Below, one piece after another: positions 24,654 to 32,819 of a stretch of 64,000 nucleotides of DNA; positions within the stretch are counted from its first letter, which is position 1, and each line of letters begins with the position of its first letter. The position numbers and the translations under genes are program-made. This DNA comes from Pseudonocardia sp. TRM90224 (GTDB taxonomy: Bacteria > Actinomycetota > Actinomycetes > Mycobacteriales > Pseudonocardiaceae). Location of the stretch: the NCBI RefSeq assembly GCF_021245725.1, contig NZ_JAJGSX010000016.1:1-64000 (forward strand), in the 5' to 3' direction. The notes under the pieces are model-generated. The model did no database searches, was not told the origin of the DNA, and saw only the letters and a program-made list of their open reading frames with translations.

Positions 24654-24714
24654 GTCGACAACGACGTTCTGGCTGTTTGTGAGCGCTAACATCGACCAAA
24701 ACGTCGTTGTCGAC
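24654..24714. repeat. Family-2 61-bp palindrome (copy c)
   Basis: It has the same GTCGACAACGACGTT outer arms as copies a and b. Its interior is the inverted version of copy b, with 5 differences in 61 bp. It lies between the AKR promoter and the 3' end of the sigma-partner gene, whose stop is 6 nt to its right. Confidence 0.93.
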
Positions 24715-24720
24715 GGTGTC

Positions 24721-25179
24721 CTAGAGCGCGATCCAGGCGCTTGTGACCGCCGGCGCGTCCGGTCTGGTCAGGCGCAGGCGGGTGGGGCCCGGGGGCAGGT
24801 CCTCGACGGCGAACCAGCCGTCGGCGTCGAGGTCGGCGGTGCGTTCCCCACCGGGGGTCTCGACGGTCAACCCGGCGACGGGGCCCGTGACCAGGCCCCG
24901 CATCGCCAGCCGGCCGGCCTCGTGCAACTGCGCCTGCACCTGCAGCTCGACGGCGACGTCGCCGGCTTCGAAGGTCAGCATGCGGACGTCGTCGCCGGCG
25001 GCTCGGACGAGCTCCGGCTCGTGCGCGGAGTCCAGCACCAGCTCGGCCAGCTCGTCGTCGAGGCGGCGGGTCGCCAGCGCGGCGCGGGCGGCCGCACCAA
25101 CGATCCCGGGTGGCGGGTCGGCCTCCGCGGCGATCCGCCGCAGCCGCTCGATCAGGTCGTCGTCGCCGGGGTGGGTCAT
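24721..25179 (-). CDS. Sigma-factor partner protein, unknown function
   Basis: A 152-residue protein whose ATG overlaps the stop of the ECF sigma gene. The N-terminal part (about 1-55) is helical and acidic (D-D-D-L-I-E-R-L-R-R-I). Residues about 60-150 form a beta-rich domain with E-L-Q-V-Q-A-Q-L and a segment V-E-D-L-P-P-G-P-T-R-L-R-L resembling carboxypeptidase-regulatory-like or R3-type beta sandwiches. There is no zinc-finger anti-sigma motif and no membrane helix. Cotranscription suggests modulation of the sigma factor or a shared pathway. In other actinobacteria I believe similar pairs occur near CHAT/S8 protease genes; a CHAT/S8 pair lies 22 kb away here. Confidence 0.65.
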   Translation of the reverse strand: MTHPGDDDLIERLRRIAAEADPPPGIVGAAARAALATRRLDDELAELVLDSAHEPELVRAAGDDVRMLTFEAGDVAVELQVQAQLHEAGRLAMRGLVTGPVAGLTVETPGGERTADLDADGWFAVEDLPPGPTRLRLTRPDAPAVTSAWIAL

Positions 25180-25739
25180 CGCGCTTCTCCCGCGCCGAGC
25201 AGGTCGTCATCGCCCGCGACGCGGCGCAGCTGGTCGAGGCAGCGGGCCCGGCTCGGCCCGATGCTCCCGATCGGCATGCCGAGCGCTGCGGACACGTCGG
25301 CGTACGTCGGTGGCGGCGTGGTCATCAGCACGCGCAACAGCTCCTGGCAGCGCTGTGAGATCTGCCCGACCGCACGCCACAAGGCCGCGTCGCGTTCGTC
25401 GGTCAGCAGGGCGGTGTCGAGCGGGTCGGCGCCGTCGGGCAGCTCGTCGGCGAAGTCGAGCGGCGCGCCGACGCGGCTCTTGCGCAGGATGCGGAGGCAT
25501 TCCCGGCGCACGGTGGTCGCCAGCCAGCCGGAGAGGCGCTCCGGGTCGTTGATCCGCTCCAGGTTCTCGACGAGCCGCAGCCACGTCGTCTGCACGGCGT
25601 CGGCGGCGTCGGCGGTGTTGACGCGGAAGCTGCGGGCGATCGACCAGAGCATGCTGTTGTACCGGGCGACGAGCTCGTCCCACGCCGCCTGGTTGCCGTC
25701 GGCGGCCGCCGCGAGCAGCTCGCCGGTGTCCTGAGCCAC
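25176..25739 (-). CDS. ECF-type RNA polymerase sigma factor
   Basis: A 187-residue ECF sigma factor. Start at GTG 25739, with GGAGG 7 nt upstream. The region 2 core is W-D-E-L-V-A-R-Y-N-S-M-L-W-S-I-A-R-S-F plus D-A-A-D-A-V-Q-T-T-W-L-R-L (about 50-62). The -10 recognition region follows, with R-L-S-G-W-L-A-T-T-V-R-R-E. Region 4 is T-Y-A-D-V-S-A-A-L-G-M-P-I-G-S-I-G-P-S-R-A-R (about 148-169). G-S-I-G-P-S-R-A-R-C-L is typical of an actinobacterial ECF subgroup accompanied by a small soluble protein rather than a membrane anti-sigma factor. Confidence 0.88.
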   Translation of the reverse strand: MAQDTGELLAAAADGNQAAWDELVARYNSMLWSIARSFRVNTADAADAVQTTWLRLVENLERINDPERLSGWLATTVRRECLRILRKSRVGAPLDFADELPDGADPLDTALLTDERDAALWRAVGQISQRCQELLRVLMTTPPPTYADVSAALGMPIGSIGPSRARCLDQLRRVAGDDDLLGAGEAR

Positions 25740-25898
25740 GTGCACCCCTCCATCGCCGGACTCGCATTCTGCCGGACCGGACCTTTGAAAAGCAGAGCGC
25801 TGGACGTCTGGTCGTGATGGGTGTTTTCACCCGGTCGGACGCATCAGACGTTCCGAGCGTGCGCTCTTCCAGGCGTTCGCCACCTGAGGAGAGCTCCG

Positions 25899-27881
25899 AT
25901 GACGCGTGCCATCCGCGCAATGCCTGCTTGCACCAGCGGCATCACCGCTGGTGAATGGCCCTTCGTCGGGCGCGACGGCGAGGCGCGGGCCATGGCCGCG
26001 ACGCTCACCCGCCGGATGGGTGCGGTCCTCGCGGCGCCGACCGGTGCTGGGCGCAGCAGGCTGGTGGCCGAAGCTCTCGGTGGGCGGCGCGGTGTCGTGC
26101 GGATCGTCGCGACGGCATCGGCCGGGGCCGTGCCGCTGGGGGCGTTCCGCCCGCTGTTCCCACGCATGTCAGGCCCGTTGAACGAGCAGCTCGGCCGGAT
26201 GGCCGACGCCCTCACCGGCCGCGACGCGCTGACGCTCTGCGTCGACGACGCCCACCTGCTCGACGAGGCCTCGGCCGCGTTGCTGCACCAGGTCACGCTC
26301 CGCTGCGCGGGCCGCAGTCGCACGGCCACCGTCGCCGTCACGTTGCGCAGCGGCGCGCCGTCGCCGGACGCCGTCACCGCGCTGTGGAAGGACGGCCTGC
26401 TCGACCGGATCGACGTCGCGCCGCTGGGTGCCGCCGCGGTGCGCGACCTGCTCGAAGCCGTGCTCGGCGACCAGCTGGAGCGCTGCGCCGCCCATCGGCT
26501 GCACGACCTCACCCGCGGCAACATGGTGCTGCTGCGCCGGCTCGTCCACGAAGAGGTCGTCGCCGGCCGGCTGCGCCCGGCTGCCGGGGTGTGGCAGTGG
26601 TTCGGTGGGCCGAAGGTCTCCCCGCTGCTCGCCGAGCTGGTCGACGCCTACCTGGGCCCCGTCCCGAGCGGCGTGCGGTCGGTCGCGGAGCTGATCGCCG
26701 TCGACGGCGTCGCCGACCTGCCAGCCCTCGAACGCATCGCCGGGCAGGGCGCGGTCGAGCAGGCCGAGAGCAGCGGGATCGTCGAGATCACCGATGGGGA
26801 CGGCGCCGCCGGCCTCACACTGCCGCTGTACGGCGAGCTGCTGCGGGCCCGCGCCGGCCGGGCCCGGGCGCTGCGCAGGCGGGCAGCGGTGTTGTCGATC
26901 GCCGCACCCGCGGGCGACGACGACGAGCTCCGGGCGCTCTGCTCGGCCGGCATGCTGGACCGCGCCGCCGAGATCGCCGAGCGCGAGACCGGCCCGGCCG
27001 AGCCCACGCACGCGGCGCTCGTCGACATCCGGCGCGGGCTGGTCGCGCTGGAGCGCGGCGCGGTGCGAACCGCCGCGCGCCGGCTGCGTGACGCGACGGC
27101 CGTCCTCGCCGTGCACGGCGGCAATCCGGCCGGTTGGTCGGGCGACGAGGTCGCGTTGCTGCTGGTCCGGGCCGCGGGGGCGCTCGGTGACCCGTCGGGG
27201 GTGGCTGCGGTACCGCGTTCGGGGCTGCGCATGCAGCGGCAGCTCGCGCTGGCGTGGGCGGCTGCCGCCGCGGGCGCGGTGAGCGAGGCCGTCGCGATCG
27301 CCAACCGGGCCGCAGTCCTCGCAAGGGCCGCCGGCGACCGCTGGGGGGAGGTCGACGCGCTGCACACGGCCGTCCGGTTCGGCAGCGCGGCGGGCGCGGA
27401 GCGGCTCGACGAACTGGCTGGGGAGCTGGACGGTCCGCGGGCCGCGAGCGCAGCGGCGCACGCAGCCGCGCTGGCGGCCGGCGACGGAACCGCGCTCAGC
27501 GCGGTCTCGGCAGCGGCGGAGCGCTGGGGCGCCCTGCTGATCGCCGCCGACGCCTCGGCGCAGGCCGCGGTCGCGCACCACCACCGCGGCGACCGCACGG
27601 CAGCCATCGCCGCGGCGGGCCGCGCGGCGGAGCTGGCCGAGCGGTGCGAGGGCGCCGTCACACCCGCATTGCGCGACGCGGCGCACCCGCTGCCGCTGAC
27701 CTCGCGGGAGCGGGAGATCGTGATGCTCGCGTCGGCGGGCCTGTCCAACAAGAAGATCGCCGAACGGCTCGTCGTCTCGGTGCGGACGGTCGAGGGCCAC
27801 CTTTACCGGGCCTGCACGAAGCTGCACGTCAGCACCCGCGGGGCGCTCGTCGACGTCTTGAACGAGTATCAGCAAGCCTGA
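25899..27881 (+). CDS. LuxR-family ATPase regulator (LAL-like)
   Basis: A 660-residue regulator. Start at ATG 25899 with GAGGAGAG upstream. The N-terminal AAA-type ATPase has F-V-G-R-D-G-E, a Walker A-like A-P-T-G-A-G-R-S-R (about 49-57, with Arg replacing the usual Lys) and Walker B L-T-L-C-V-D-D-A-H-L-L (about 111-121). The middle is Ala-rich and helical, TPR-like. The C-terminal LuxR HTH reads L-T-S-R-E-R-E-I-V-M-L-A-S-A-G-L-S-N-K-K (about 605), then V-R-T-V-E-G-H-L-Y. The missing Walker Lys suggests altered ATP use. It is convergent with, and overlaps by 13 nt, the acyltransferase-like gene. Confidence 0.88.
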   Translation: MTRAIRAMPACTSGITAGEWPFVGRDGEARAMAATLTRRMGAVLAAPTGAGRSRLVAEALGGRRGVVRIVATASAGAVPLGAFRPLFPRMSGPLNEQLGRMADALTGRDALTLCVDDAHLLDEASAALLHQVTLRCAGRSRTATVAVTLRSGAPSPDAVTALWKDGLLDRIDVAPLGAAAVRDLLEAVLGDQLERCAAHRLHDLTRGNMVLLRRLVHEEVVAGRLRPAAGVWQWFGGPKVSPLLAELVDAYLGPVPSGVRSVAELIAVDGVADLPALERIAGQGAVEQAESSGIVEITDGDGAAGLTLPLYGELLRARAGRARALRRRAAVLSIAAPAGDDDELRALCSAGMLDRAAEIAERETGPAEPTHAALVDIRRGLVALERGAVRTAARRLRDATAVLAVHGGNPAGWSGDEVALLLVRAAGALGDPSGVAAVPRSGLRMQRQLALAWAAAAAGAVSEAVAIANRAAVLARAAGDRWGEVDALHTAVRFGSAAGAERLDELAGELDGPRAASAAAHAAALAAGDGTALSAVSAAAERWGALLIAADASAQAAVAHHHRGDRTAAIAAAGRAAELAERCEGAVTPALRDAAHPLPLTSREREIVMLASAGLSNKKIAERLVVSVRTVEGHLYRACTKLHVSTRGALVDVLNEYQQA

Positions 27882-28912
27882 CGCTGCGCCCCGGCGGTCG
27901 CGAACCGGGCCGCTTGCGCCATCGGCAGCACGTCGCGCCCGGCGAGCCCGCCGAGCAGGAGCGCGTCGAGGTCGAGGTGCAGCAGGTGCGAGCGGAACGC
28001 CCACCCGGGTTGCGGCTCGACGTGCCGGCTCTCCACCGTGCCGAAGCCGCTCTTGGTGTACATCGCGAGCAGGGCGTCCTCGCAGGCGCCGAGCACGTGC
28101 CGGTGCCCCGTCTCCACCGCGACCCGCACGACGTGCTGCATGAGCGGGGGGAAGAGCCCCGCGCCCTGGTAATCGGGGTCGATCGCGCCGGCCCCGGCCT
28201 CGACGAACCCGGCCCGCCAGAGCCACGACGGCACGACGTGCCCGCCCCACGTCACGTACTGGCTGCGCCGCGGGTCGCGGTCGACGAAGATCACCCTGAC
28301 GTACCCGACGATCCGCTCGTCGTGCCGGCAGACGAGGTGGCACGCGTGCGCGTCGAACGGCGAGGCCAGCGCCTCGGCGTCGATCTCGGCGAAGCGGCCC
28401 TCGTTGCGGTGTGCACGCAGCCGCAGGTCGTGGATCTCGGGGAGGTCCTCGACTCCCGTCAGACCGAACGTGAAGGCCCGATCGACACCGCGGACGGGCA
28501 GGCCGGCCGCCCGCAGCTCGGCCGGTGTGGTCAGGGGCTCGGCCAGCAGCAGGTACTCGGCGACCGCGTTCAGGAAGTCCGGCTGCGGCCGCACCCACTC
28601 GACGGCGATCGCCCTGCCGACGACGGAGACGACAACCGCCGGCACCTCGTGCGTCCCGGCGAACGGGAGCGTCACGGTCAGCTTCAGCTCGAGGCCGTGG
28701 CCGAGCTCGCTGCTGCCGCCGTTGATGCTGGTGAGCCGGGCGCCGGCGGCGCCGATCTCCCCGACGAGCGCGTGCAGCCAGCCGCGGAAGCGGACCGGCG
28801 ACGGCGCCGAGACCGTCGGCGACAGGTGTTCGGGGCAGCGCAGGTGATCGGTCACACCAAGCCGGAGCCCGCCCCCGTTCGTGCTGATACAGGTCACGCC
28901 GGTCGGTCCCAC
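27869..28912 (-). CDS. FeeM/GNAT-like acyltransferase with N-terminal beta domain
   Basis: A 347-residue protein; GTG 28855 is an alternative start giving 328 residues. Residues about 35-130 form a beta-rich domain (R-F-R-G-W-L-H-A-L, then L-E-L-K-L-T-V-T-L and V-V-V-S-V-V-G-R-A-I-A-V-E-W). It could be PilZ-like, though the RxxxR motif is not convincing. Residues about 160-315 look like a GNAT/autoinducer-synthase fold: R-L-R-A-H-R-N-E-G-R-F, H-L-V-C-R-H-D-E-R-I-V-G-Y-V-R-V and A-I-D-P-D-Y-Q-G-A-G-L-F-P-P-L-M. Relatives include N-acyl amino acid synthases (FeeM) and LuxI. There is no catalytic assignment; plain GNAT is the alternative. It overlaps the convergent LuxR regulator. Confidence 0.6.
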   Translation of the reverse strand: MGPTGVTCISTNGGGLRLGVTDHLRCPEHLSPTVSAPSPVRFRGWLHALVGEIGAAGARLTSINGGSSELGHGLELKLTVTLPFAGTHEVPAVVVSVVGRAIAVEWVRPQPDFLNAVAEYLLLAEPLTTPAELRAAGLPVRGVDRAFTFGLTGVEDLPEIHDLRLRAHRNEGRFAEIDAEALASPFDAHACHLVCRHDERIVGYVRVIFVDRDPRRSQYVTWGGHVVPSWLWRAGFVEAGAGAIDPDYQGAGLFPPLMQHVVRVAVETGHRHVLGACEDALLAMYTKSGFGTVESRHVEPQPGWAFRSHLLHLDLDALLLGGLAGRDVLPMAQAARFATAGAQRQAC

Positions 28913-29065
28913 GGTTCCCCCACTTGCTCGCCGGGTCCCCCGACCCGCACCGACGATCGCGCGCCGGGCCCGGCGGGAGCATCGGTGCTGGCACCACTCG
29001 TGGCGGAGGAGGACCGCACACTCCTGCTATTGACCCCGCCCTCCCGGGTAACGAGCATCCCGCCC

Positions 29066-30121
29066 ATGGACCTGCAGCCCGGGGTGCGCGCGCAGCACAT
29101 CGACACCGACCGGATCACCATGCACGTGCTGGAGGCCGGCCCGGCCGACGGCGTGCCCGTCGTCTTCGTGCACGGCAACCTCTCCACGGGACGCTTCTAC
29201 GAGCACGTCCTCACCGCGCTGCCGCCGGGCGTCCGGGGGATCGCCCCGGACATGCGCGGCTTCGGCCGCAGCGACCCCGCCCCGCTGGACGCCACACGCG
29301 GCATCGCCGACTGGGCGGACGACGTGCACGCGCTGGTCAGGACGTTGGGCATCGACGCGCCCCCGCACCTGGTCGGCTGGTCGACCGGCGGAGCGGCGAT
29401 CGCGTACTACGCGATGGAGCGGCCCGTGGCGTCGCTGACGCTCATCGACCCGGTATCGCCCTACGGCTACGGCGGCACGTTCGCCGATGGCACGCCGTGC
29501 CAGCCCGACTTCGCCGGCTCCGGGGGTGGCACAGCCAATCCCGAGGTCGTCCGCAGGATCGCCGAGGGTGACGCGTCCGCGGAGAGCCCGTTCTCGATCC
29601 GCAACGTCCTGAACGCCTTCTACTTCGCCCCGACGCACCGCGAGCCGCCGGAACGCGAGGACCTGCTCGTCGCGGAGATCCTGCTGACCGTCACCGGCGA
29701 CACGAACTACCCCGGCGACAGCGTCCCGTCGGACAACTGGCCCGGTGTCGCCCCGGGCACCACCGGCATCCTCAACGCGCTCTCGCCGAAGTACTGCAAC
29801 TGGACCGGCATAGTCGACGTCGACCCGAAACCACCGGTGCTGTGGACGTACGGCTCCGCGGATCTTGTGGTCGCCGACGACTCGCCGCTGGAGTTCGGCA
29901 CGCTCGGCGCGCAGGGTGTGGTGCCCGGCTGGCCGGGGGCGGCGGCGTACCCGGCGCAGCCGATGGTGGCGCAGACGCGCGAGGTGCTGGAGCGCTATGC
30001 GGCGGCCGGCGGCAGCGTCCGGATCGAGGAGTTCGAGGGCGCCGGCCACGCCCCGATGTTCGACGCGAAGGACAAGTGGCTGGCCGCGTTCAAGGAGTTC
30101 CTCGGTACGACGATCGGGTGA
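29066..30121 (+). CDS. Alpha/beta hydrolase
   Basis: A 351-residue alpha/beta hydrolase starting at ATG 29066. Motifs are V-V-F-V-H-G-N-L-S (about 30-38), D-M-R-G-F-G-R-S-D-P (about 68-77), the nucleophile elbow G-W-S-T-G-G (Ser near 111) and the C-terminal His in E-G-A-G-H-A-P-M-F (about 332). G-W-S-T-G is used in several esterases in place of G-H-S-x-G. An insertion between the core strands (about 150-260, with aromatic and Pro-rich stretches) forms the lid. It is longer than typical 270-300 residue members. No close neighbour suggests a pathway; the ECF sigma gene starts 40 nt downstream. Confidence 0.82.
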   Translation: MDLQPGVRAQHIDTDRITMHVLEAGPADGVPVVFVHGNLSTGRFYEHVLTALPPGVRGIAPDMRGFGRSDPAPLDATRGIADWADDVHALVRTLGIDAPPHLVGWSTGGAAIAYYAMERPVASLTLIDPVSPYGYGGTFADGTPCQPDFAGSGGGTANPEVVRRIAEGDASAESPFSIRNVLNAFYFAPTHREPPEREDLLVAEILLTVTGDTNYPGDSVPSDNWPGVAPGTTGILNALSPKYCNWTGIVDVDPKPPVLWTYGSADLVVADDSPLEFGTLGAQGVVPGWPGAAAYPAQPMVAQTREVLERYAAAGGSVRIEEFEGAGHAPMFDAKDKWLAAFKEFLGTTIG

Positions 30122-30161
30122 ACGACCGTCGGAGTGTGGCCGTGCGGACCGATGGAGGGAT

Positions 30162-30689
30162 GTGAACAGCAGCGGGAAGGTCCGGCCCGACGCCGGCGCC
30201 GCGCTGCTCGACCTCTATGACACCGCGTTGCCGCAGGTCTACGGCTACCTGCTGGCCAGGTGCGGCCGGCGGGTGCTGGCCGAGGACCTCGCGGCCGAGA
30301 CGTTCCTCGCCGCGGTCGCGGCCTGCCGGGGGCCGCAACCGCCGGCGCCGAGCACGGGCTGGCTCGTCGGGATCGCGCGCCACAAGCTCGTCGACCACTG
30401 GCGCGCGGCCGAGCGCGAGCAGCGCGGCCTGCGCGCGGTGGCCGGTGAGCCGGAGCCGGTCGACGACCCTTGGGACGAGGCGCTCGACGCCGGGCTGGCA
30501 CACGCCGTGCTGGAGGAGCAGAGCGCGCAACACCGCGCGGTGCTGACCTTGCGCTACCTCGACGGGCTGAGCGTCCCCGAGGTGGCCGGCGTGCTCGGCC
30601 GCACCGTGCACGCCACGGAGGCCCTGCTCACCCGCGCCCGCACGGCGTTCCGGCGCAGTTACGTCCGGCAGGAGGGAGGACCGCGATGA
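30162..30689 (+). CDS. ECF-type RNA polymerase sigma factor
   Basis: A 175-residue ECF sigma factor. Start at GTG 30162 with GGAGGG upstream. Region 2 has L-P-Q-V-Y-G-Y-L-L-A-R-C-G and A-E-D-L-A-A-E-T-F-L-A-A-V (about 40-52), and W-L-V-G-I-A-R-H-K-L-V-D-H-W-R (about 66-80). Region 4 has L-R-Y-L-D-G-L-S-V-P-E-V-A-G-V-L-G-R-T-V-H-A-T-E-A-L (about 133). Its stop overlaps the start of the VOC-domain gene (ATGA), so both are made together. Confidence 0.9.
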   Translation: MNSSGKVRPDAGAALLDLYDTALPQVYGYLLARCGRRVLAEDLAAETFLAAVAACRGPQPPAPSTGWLVGIARHKLVDHWRAAEREQRGLRAVAGEPEPVDDPWDEALDAGLAHAVLEEQSAQHRAVLTLRYLDGLSVPEVAGVLGRTVHATEALLTRARTAFRRSYVRQEGGPR

Positions 30690-31894
30690 CCGACCCGATG
30701 GACGTCCTGCGGTCCGCGGCACCTCCCGTCGATCCCGACCCGGCCTTCGCACGAGCGCTGCGCTCCCGGATGGAGCGCGCGCTGCTCGCACCACAACGGG
30801 AGGAGCGGACCATGACCACCACGATCTCGGCACGAGAGACAGCGCTGCACGCCCTCACGCCGTACCTCGCGGTGACCGATGCACGTGCGGCCATCGCGTT
30901 CTACGTCGACGTGTTCGGTGCGACCCGCCGCGGCGAGCCGATCGTCATGCCAGACGGGCGGGTCGGGCACGCGGAGCTCGCGCTCGGCGACAGCGTCGTG
31001 ATGCTGGCGGACGAGTTCCCCGAGATCGGGCACCTCGCGCCGCCGAGCCGAGGCGGGCCGACCCAGTCGCTGCGCCTCGAGGTGGACGACCCCGACGGCG
31101 TCGTCGCGCGGGCCGTGGCGGCCGGAGCGGTGCTGGAGCGGCCGGTCGCCGACTCGGAGCACGGGCGCGGCGGGGCGTTGCTCGATCCGTCGGGGCACCG
31201 CTGGCTGGTCGAGCGCTCGTCGCGGGTGCCGGACGTCGTCCACGCCTCGCTCTGGTCGCCCGACGCCGAGCGGACCGCGGCGTTCTTCCACGCGGTGCTC
31301 GGGCTGGAGCGCAGCGCCGACGGTCGGATGCTCGAAGGCGCCGGCGGTGGCATCGGGATCTTCTCGACGCAGGCCGAGACGACCCTGATGGTCTGCTACT
31401 CGGTCCCCGACGTGCACGCCGCGGTGGCCCTGGTGCGCGCGGCCGGCGGCAGCGCCGGCGAGCCCACCGACGAGCCGTACGGACTGCTGGCCGACTGCCG
31501 CGACGACCAGGGGCAGCCGTTCGCGGTCTGGCAGGGCACCAGCTCACGCCGCCCGCTCGGCGAGCTCGTGCACGTCCTGCTCGGGGTACCGGATTCAGGA
31601 CGCGCCCGCGGCTTCTACGGCACGGCGCTCGGCTGGGACTTCGTCCCCGCGCATGCGCCGGACAGCTGGACAGTGCGACGTGGCGGGCACTACCTCGCAC
31701 CGCGCACGACGGTCCTCGGCGGCTTCGGGGACGCCGTCGTGTCGCCGTCGTTCGCGGTGGGCGACGTCGAGGCCGCCGCCGCTGCCGTCCGCGCCGCGGG
31801 CGGGACGGCCGGTGAGCCGACACAGCGCCCCTTCGGCCTCGCCGCCGACTGCCGGGACGACCAGGGCATGCCGTTCCTGCTGCTCCAGCCCTGA
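30686..31894 (+). CDS. Three-domain VOC (glyoxalase-like) protein, sigma partner
   Basis: A 402-residue protein overlapping the sigma gene by ATGA. Residues 1 to about 45 (M-D-V-L-R-S-A-A-P-P-V-D-P-D-P-A-F, then R-S-R-M-E-R-A-L) resemble the cytosolic start of small anti-sigma proteins encoded after ECF genes. Three vicinal-oxygen-chelate modules follow. The first, at about 55-172, is PhnB-like with L-T-P-Y-L-A-V-T-D-A-R-A-A-I-A-F-Y. The second is at about 177-285 and the third at about 292-402; both end with the same C-R-D-D-Q-G motif. There is no transmembrane segment. It probably senses or detoxifies a small molecule in connection with the sigma factor. Confidence 0.85.
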   Translation: MTDPMDVLRSAAPPVDPDPAFARALRSRMERALLAPQREERTMTTTISARETALHALTPYLAVTDARAAIAFYVDVFGATRRGEPIVMPDGRVGHAELALGDSVVMLADEFPEIGHLAPPSRGGPTQSLRLEVDDPDGVVARAVAAGAVLERPVADSEHGRGGALLDPSGHRWLVERSSRVPDVVHASLWSPDAERTAAFFHAVLGLERSADGRMLEGAGGGIGIFSTQAETTLMVCYSVPDVHAAVALVRAAGGSAGEPTDEPYGLLADCRDDQGQPFAVWQGTSSRRPLGELVHVLLGVPDSGRARGFYGTALGWDFVPAHAPDSWTVRRGGHYLAPRTTVLGGFGDAVVSPSFAVGDVEAAAAAVRAAGGTAGEPTQRPFGLAADCRDDQGMPFLLLQP

Positions 31895-31906
31895 GATCAG
31901 CCCGGC

Positions 31907-31974
31907 AATCTCCCCATCGTTCTGGGTGGATGCGCGCCCGCTGGGCGCGCATCCACCCAAAACAGTGGGGAAGT
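31907..31974. repeat. Family-1 palindrome, variant A (copy 4)
   Basis: This is the most symmetric variant A copy: inner arms GGGTGGATGCGCGC and GCGCGCATCCACCC are fully complementary. The outer arms are slightly decayed (TCCCCATCGTTCTG / CAAAACAGTGGGGA). It starts 12 nt after the VOC stop and lies 33 nt from the convergent SDR stop. Confidence 0.9.
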
Positions 31975-32007
31975 CACCACGGCACTGAGGTCATCATGGC
32001 GCTGTGG

Positions 32008-32718
32008 TCACCAGGGCACTGGGCCGTCCTTGTCGAAGAACCCGCCCGTCGGGCCGTCCGGTGGCAGCGTCGCGAGGGTGACGATCGCGGCGCAGCCCTC
32101 CTCGACGGTCTGGGTGCCGCGGTGGCCGTTGAGGTCGGTCGCGGTGAACCCGGGGTCGGCGGCGTTGACGCGGAACTCCGGCAGCGCCTTCGCGTACACG
32201 CTGGTGATCATGTTGAGCGCCGTCTTCGACGCCGGGTAGTGCAGCGCGACGGGTGCCGACGCGAACCGTTCCAGGTCGGCGGTGAGCGCGAGCGAGCCCA
32301 CCCCGCTGGAGACCATGACGATCCGCGGCGCGGCCGAGCGTCGCAGCAGCGGCAGGAATTCCTTCGTCACCCGGACCGGCCCGTACACGTTCGTCTCGAA
32401 AGTGACGCGGAGCGTCTCGGGGTCGCAGTCGAGCGCGCTGATCCAGCCGCCGCCGACCGCGGCGTTGTTGACCAGCACGTCCAGCCGGCCGTGCCGCTGC
32501 TCGACCTCCTTGGCCGCGGCCGCGACCGACCCGTCATCGGTGACGTCGAGCTGCACGACGGAGACGTCCCCGTCCAGCGTCGCCGCTGCCGCCCGCCCGC
32601 GCTCCACGTCGCGCGAGCCGAGCACCACCGTCCAGCCGAGTTGGCTGAACCGCCTCGCCGTCGCCAGCCCGATGCCCTTGTTCGCGCCGGTGACCAGCGC
32701 GATCGTCGTTCCTGTCAT
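32008..32718 (-). CDS. Short-chain dehydrogenase/reductase
   Basis: A 236-residue classical SDR. The cofactor loop T-G-A-N-K-G-I-G (about 10-17) is followed by R-D in the second strand (about 37), which suggests NADPH. D-V-T-D and N-N-A-A (about 88) are present. The catalytic triad is Ser in M-V-S-S-G (about 137), Tyr and Lys in Y-P-A-S-K (about 161-165), and P-G-F-T-A-T-D follows. It resembles carbonyl-reductase-type SDRs. It is divergent from an XRE/MmyB-type regulator, a very common pairing in which the regulator controls the reductase. Confidence 0.9.
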   Translation of the reverse strand: MTGTTIALVTGANKGIGLATARRFSQLGWTVVLGSRDVERGRAAAATLDGDVSVVQLDVTDDGSVAAAAKEVEQRHGRLDVLVNNAAVGGGWISALDCDPETLRVTFETNVYGPVRVTKEFLPLLRRSAAPRIVMVSSGVGSLALTADLERFASAPVALHYPASKTALNMITSVYAKALPEFRVNAADPGFTATDLNGHRGTQTVEEGCAAIVTLATLPPDGPTGGFFDKDGPVPW

Positions 32719-32819
32719 GGCCGCAACGTTCGGCCGTCGCGACCGCCGGAACCAGGCCCGCCGGAACGGGGGACCCGCGGTACCAGGCTGAGCGCGCCGT
32801 CGAGGTGCATGCTTGACGG

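Noticed and set aside
26169..29021. 950-codon minus-strand ORF spanning the LuxR and acyltransferase genes
   Set aside because: It overlaps two well-supported genes in other frames and shows only low-complexity Arg/Ala/Asp sequence.
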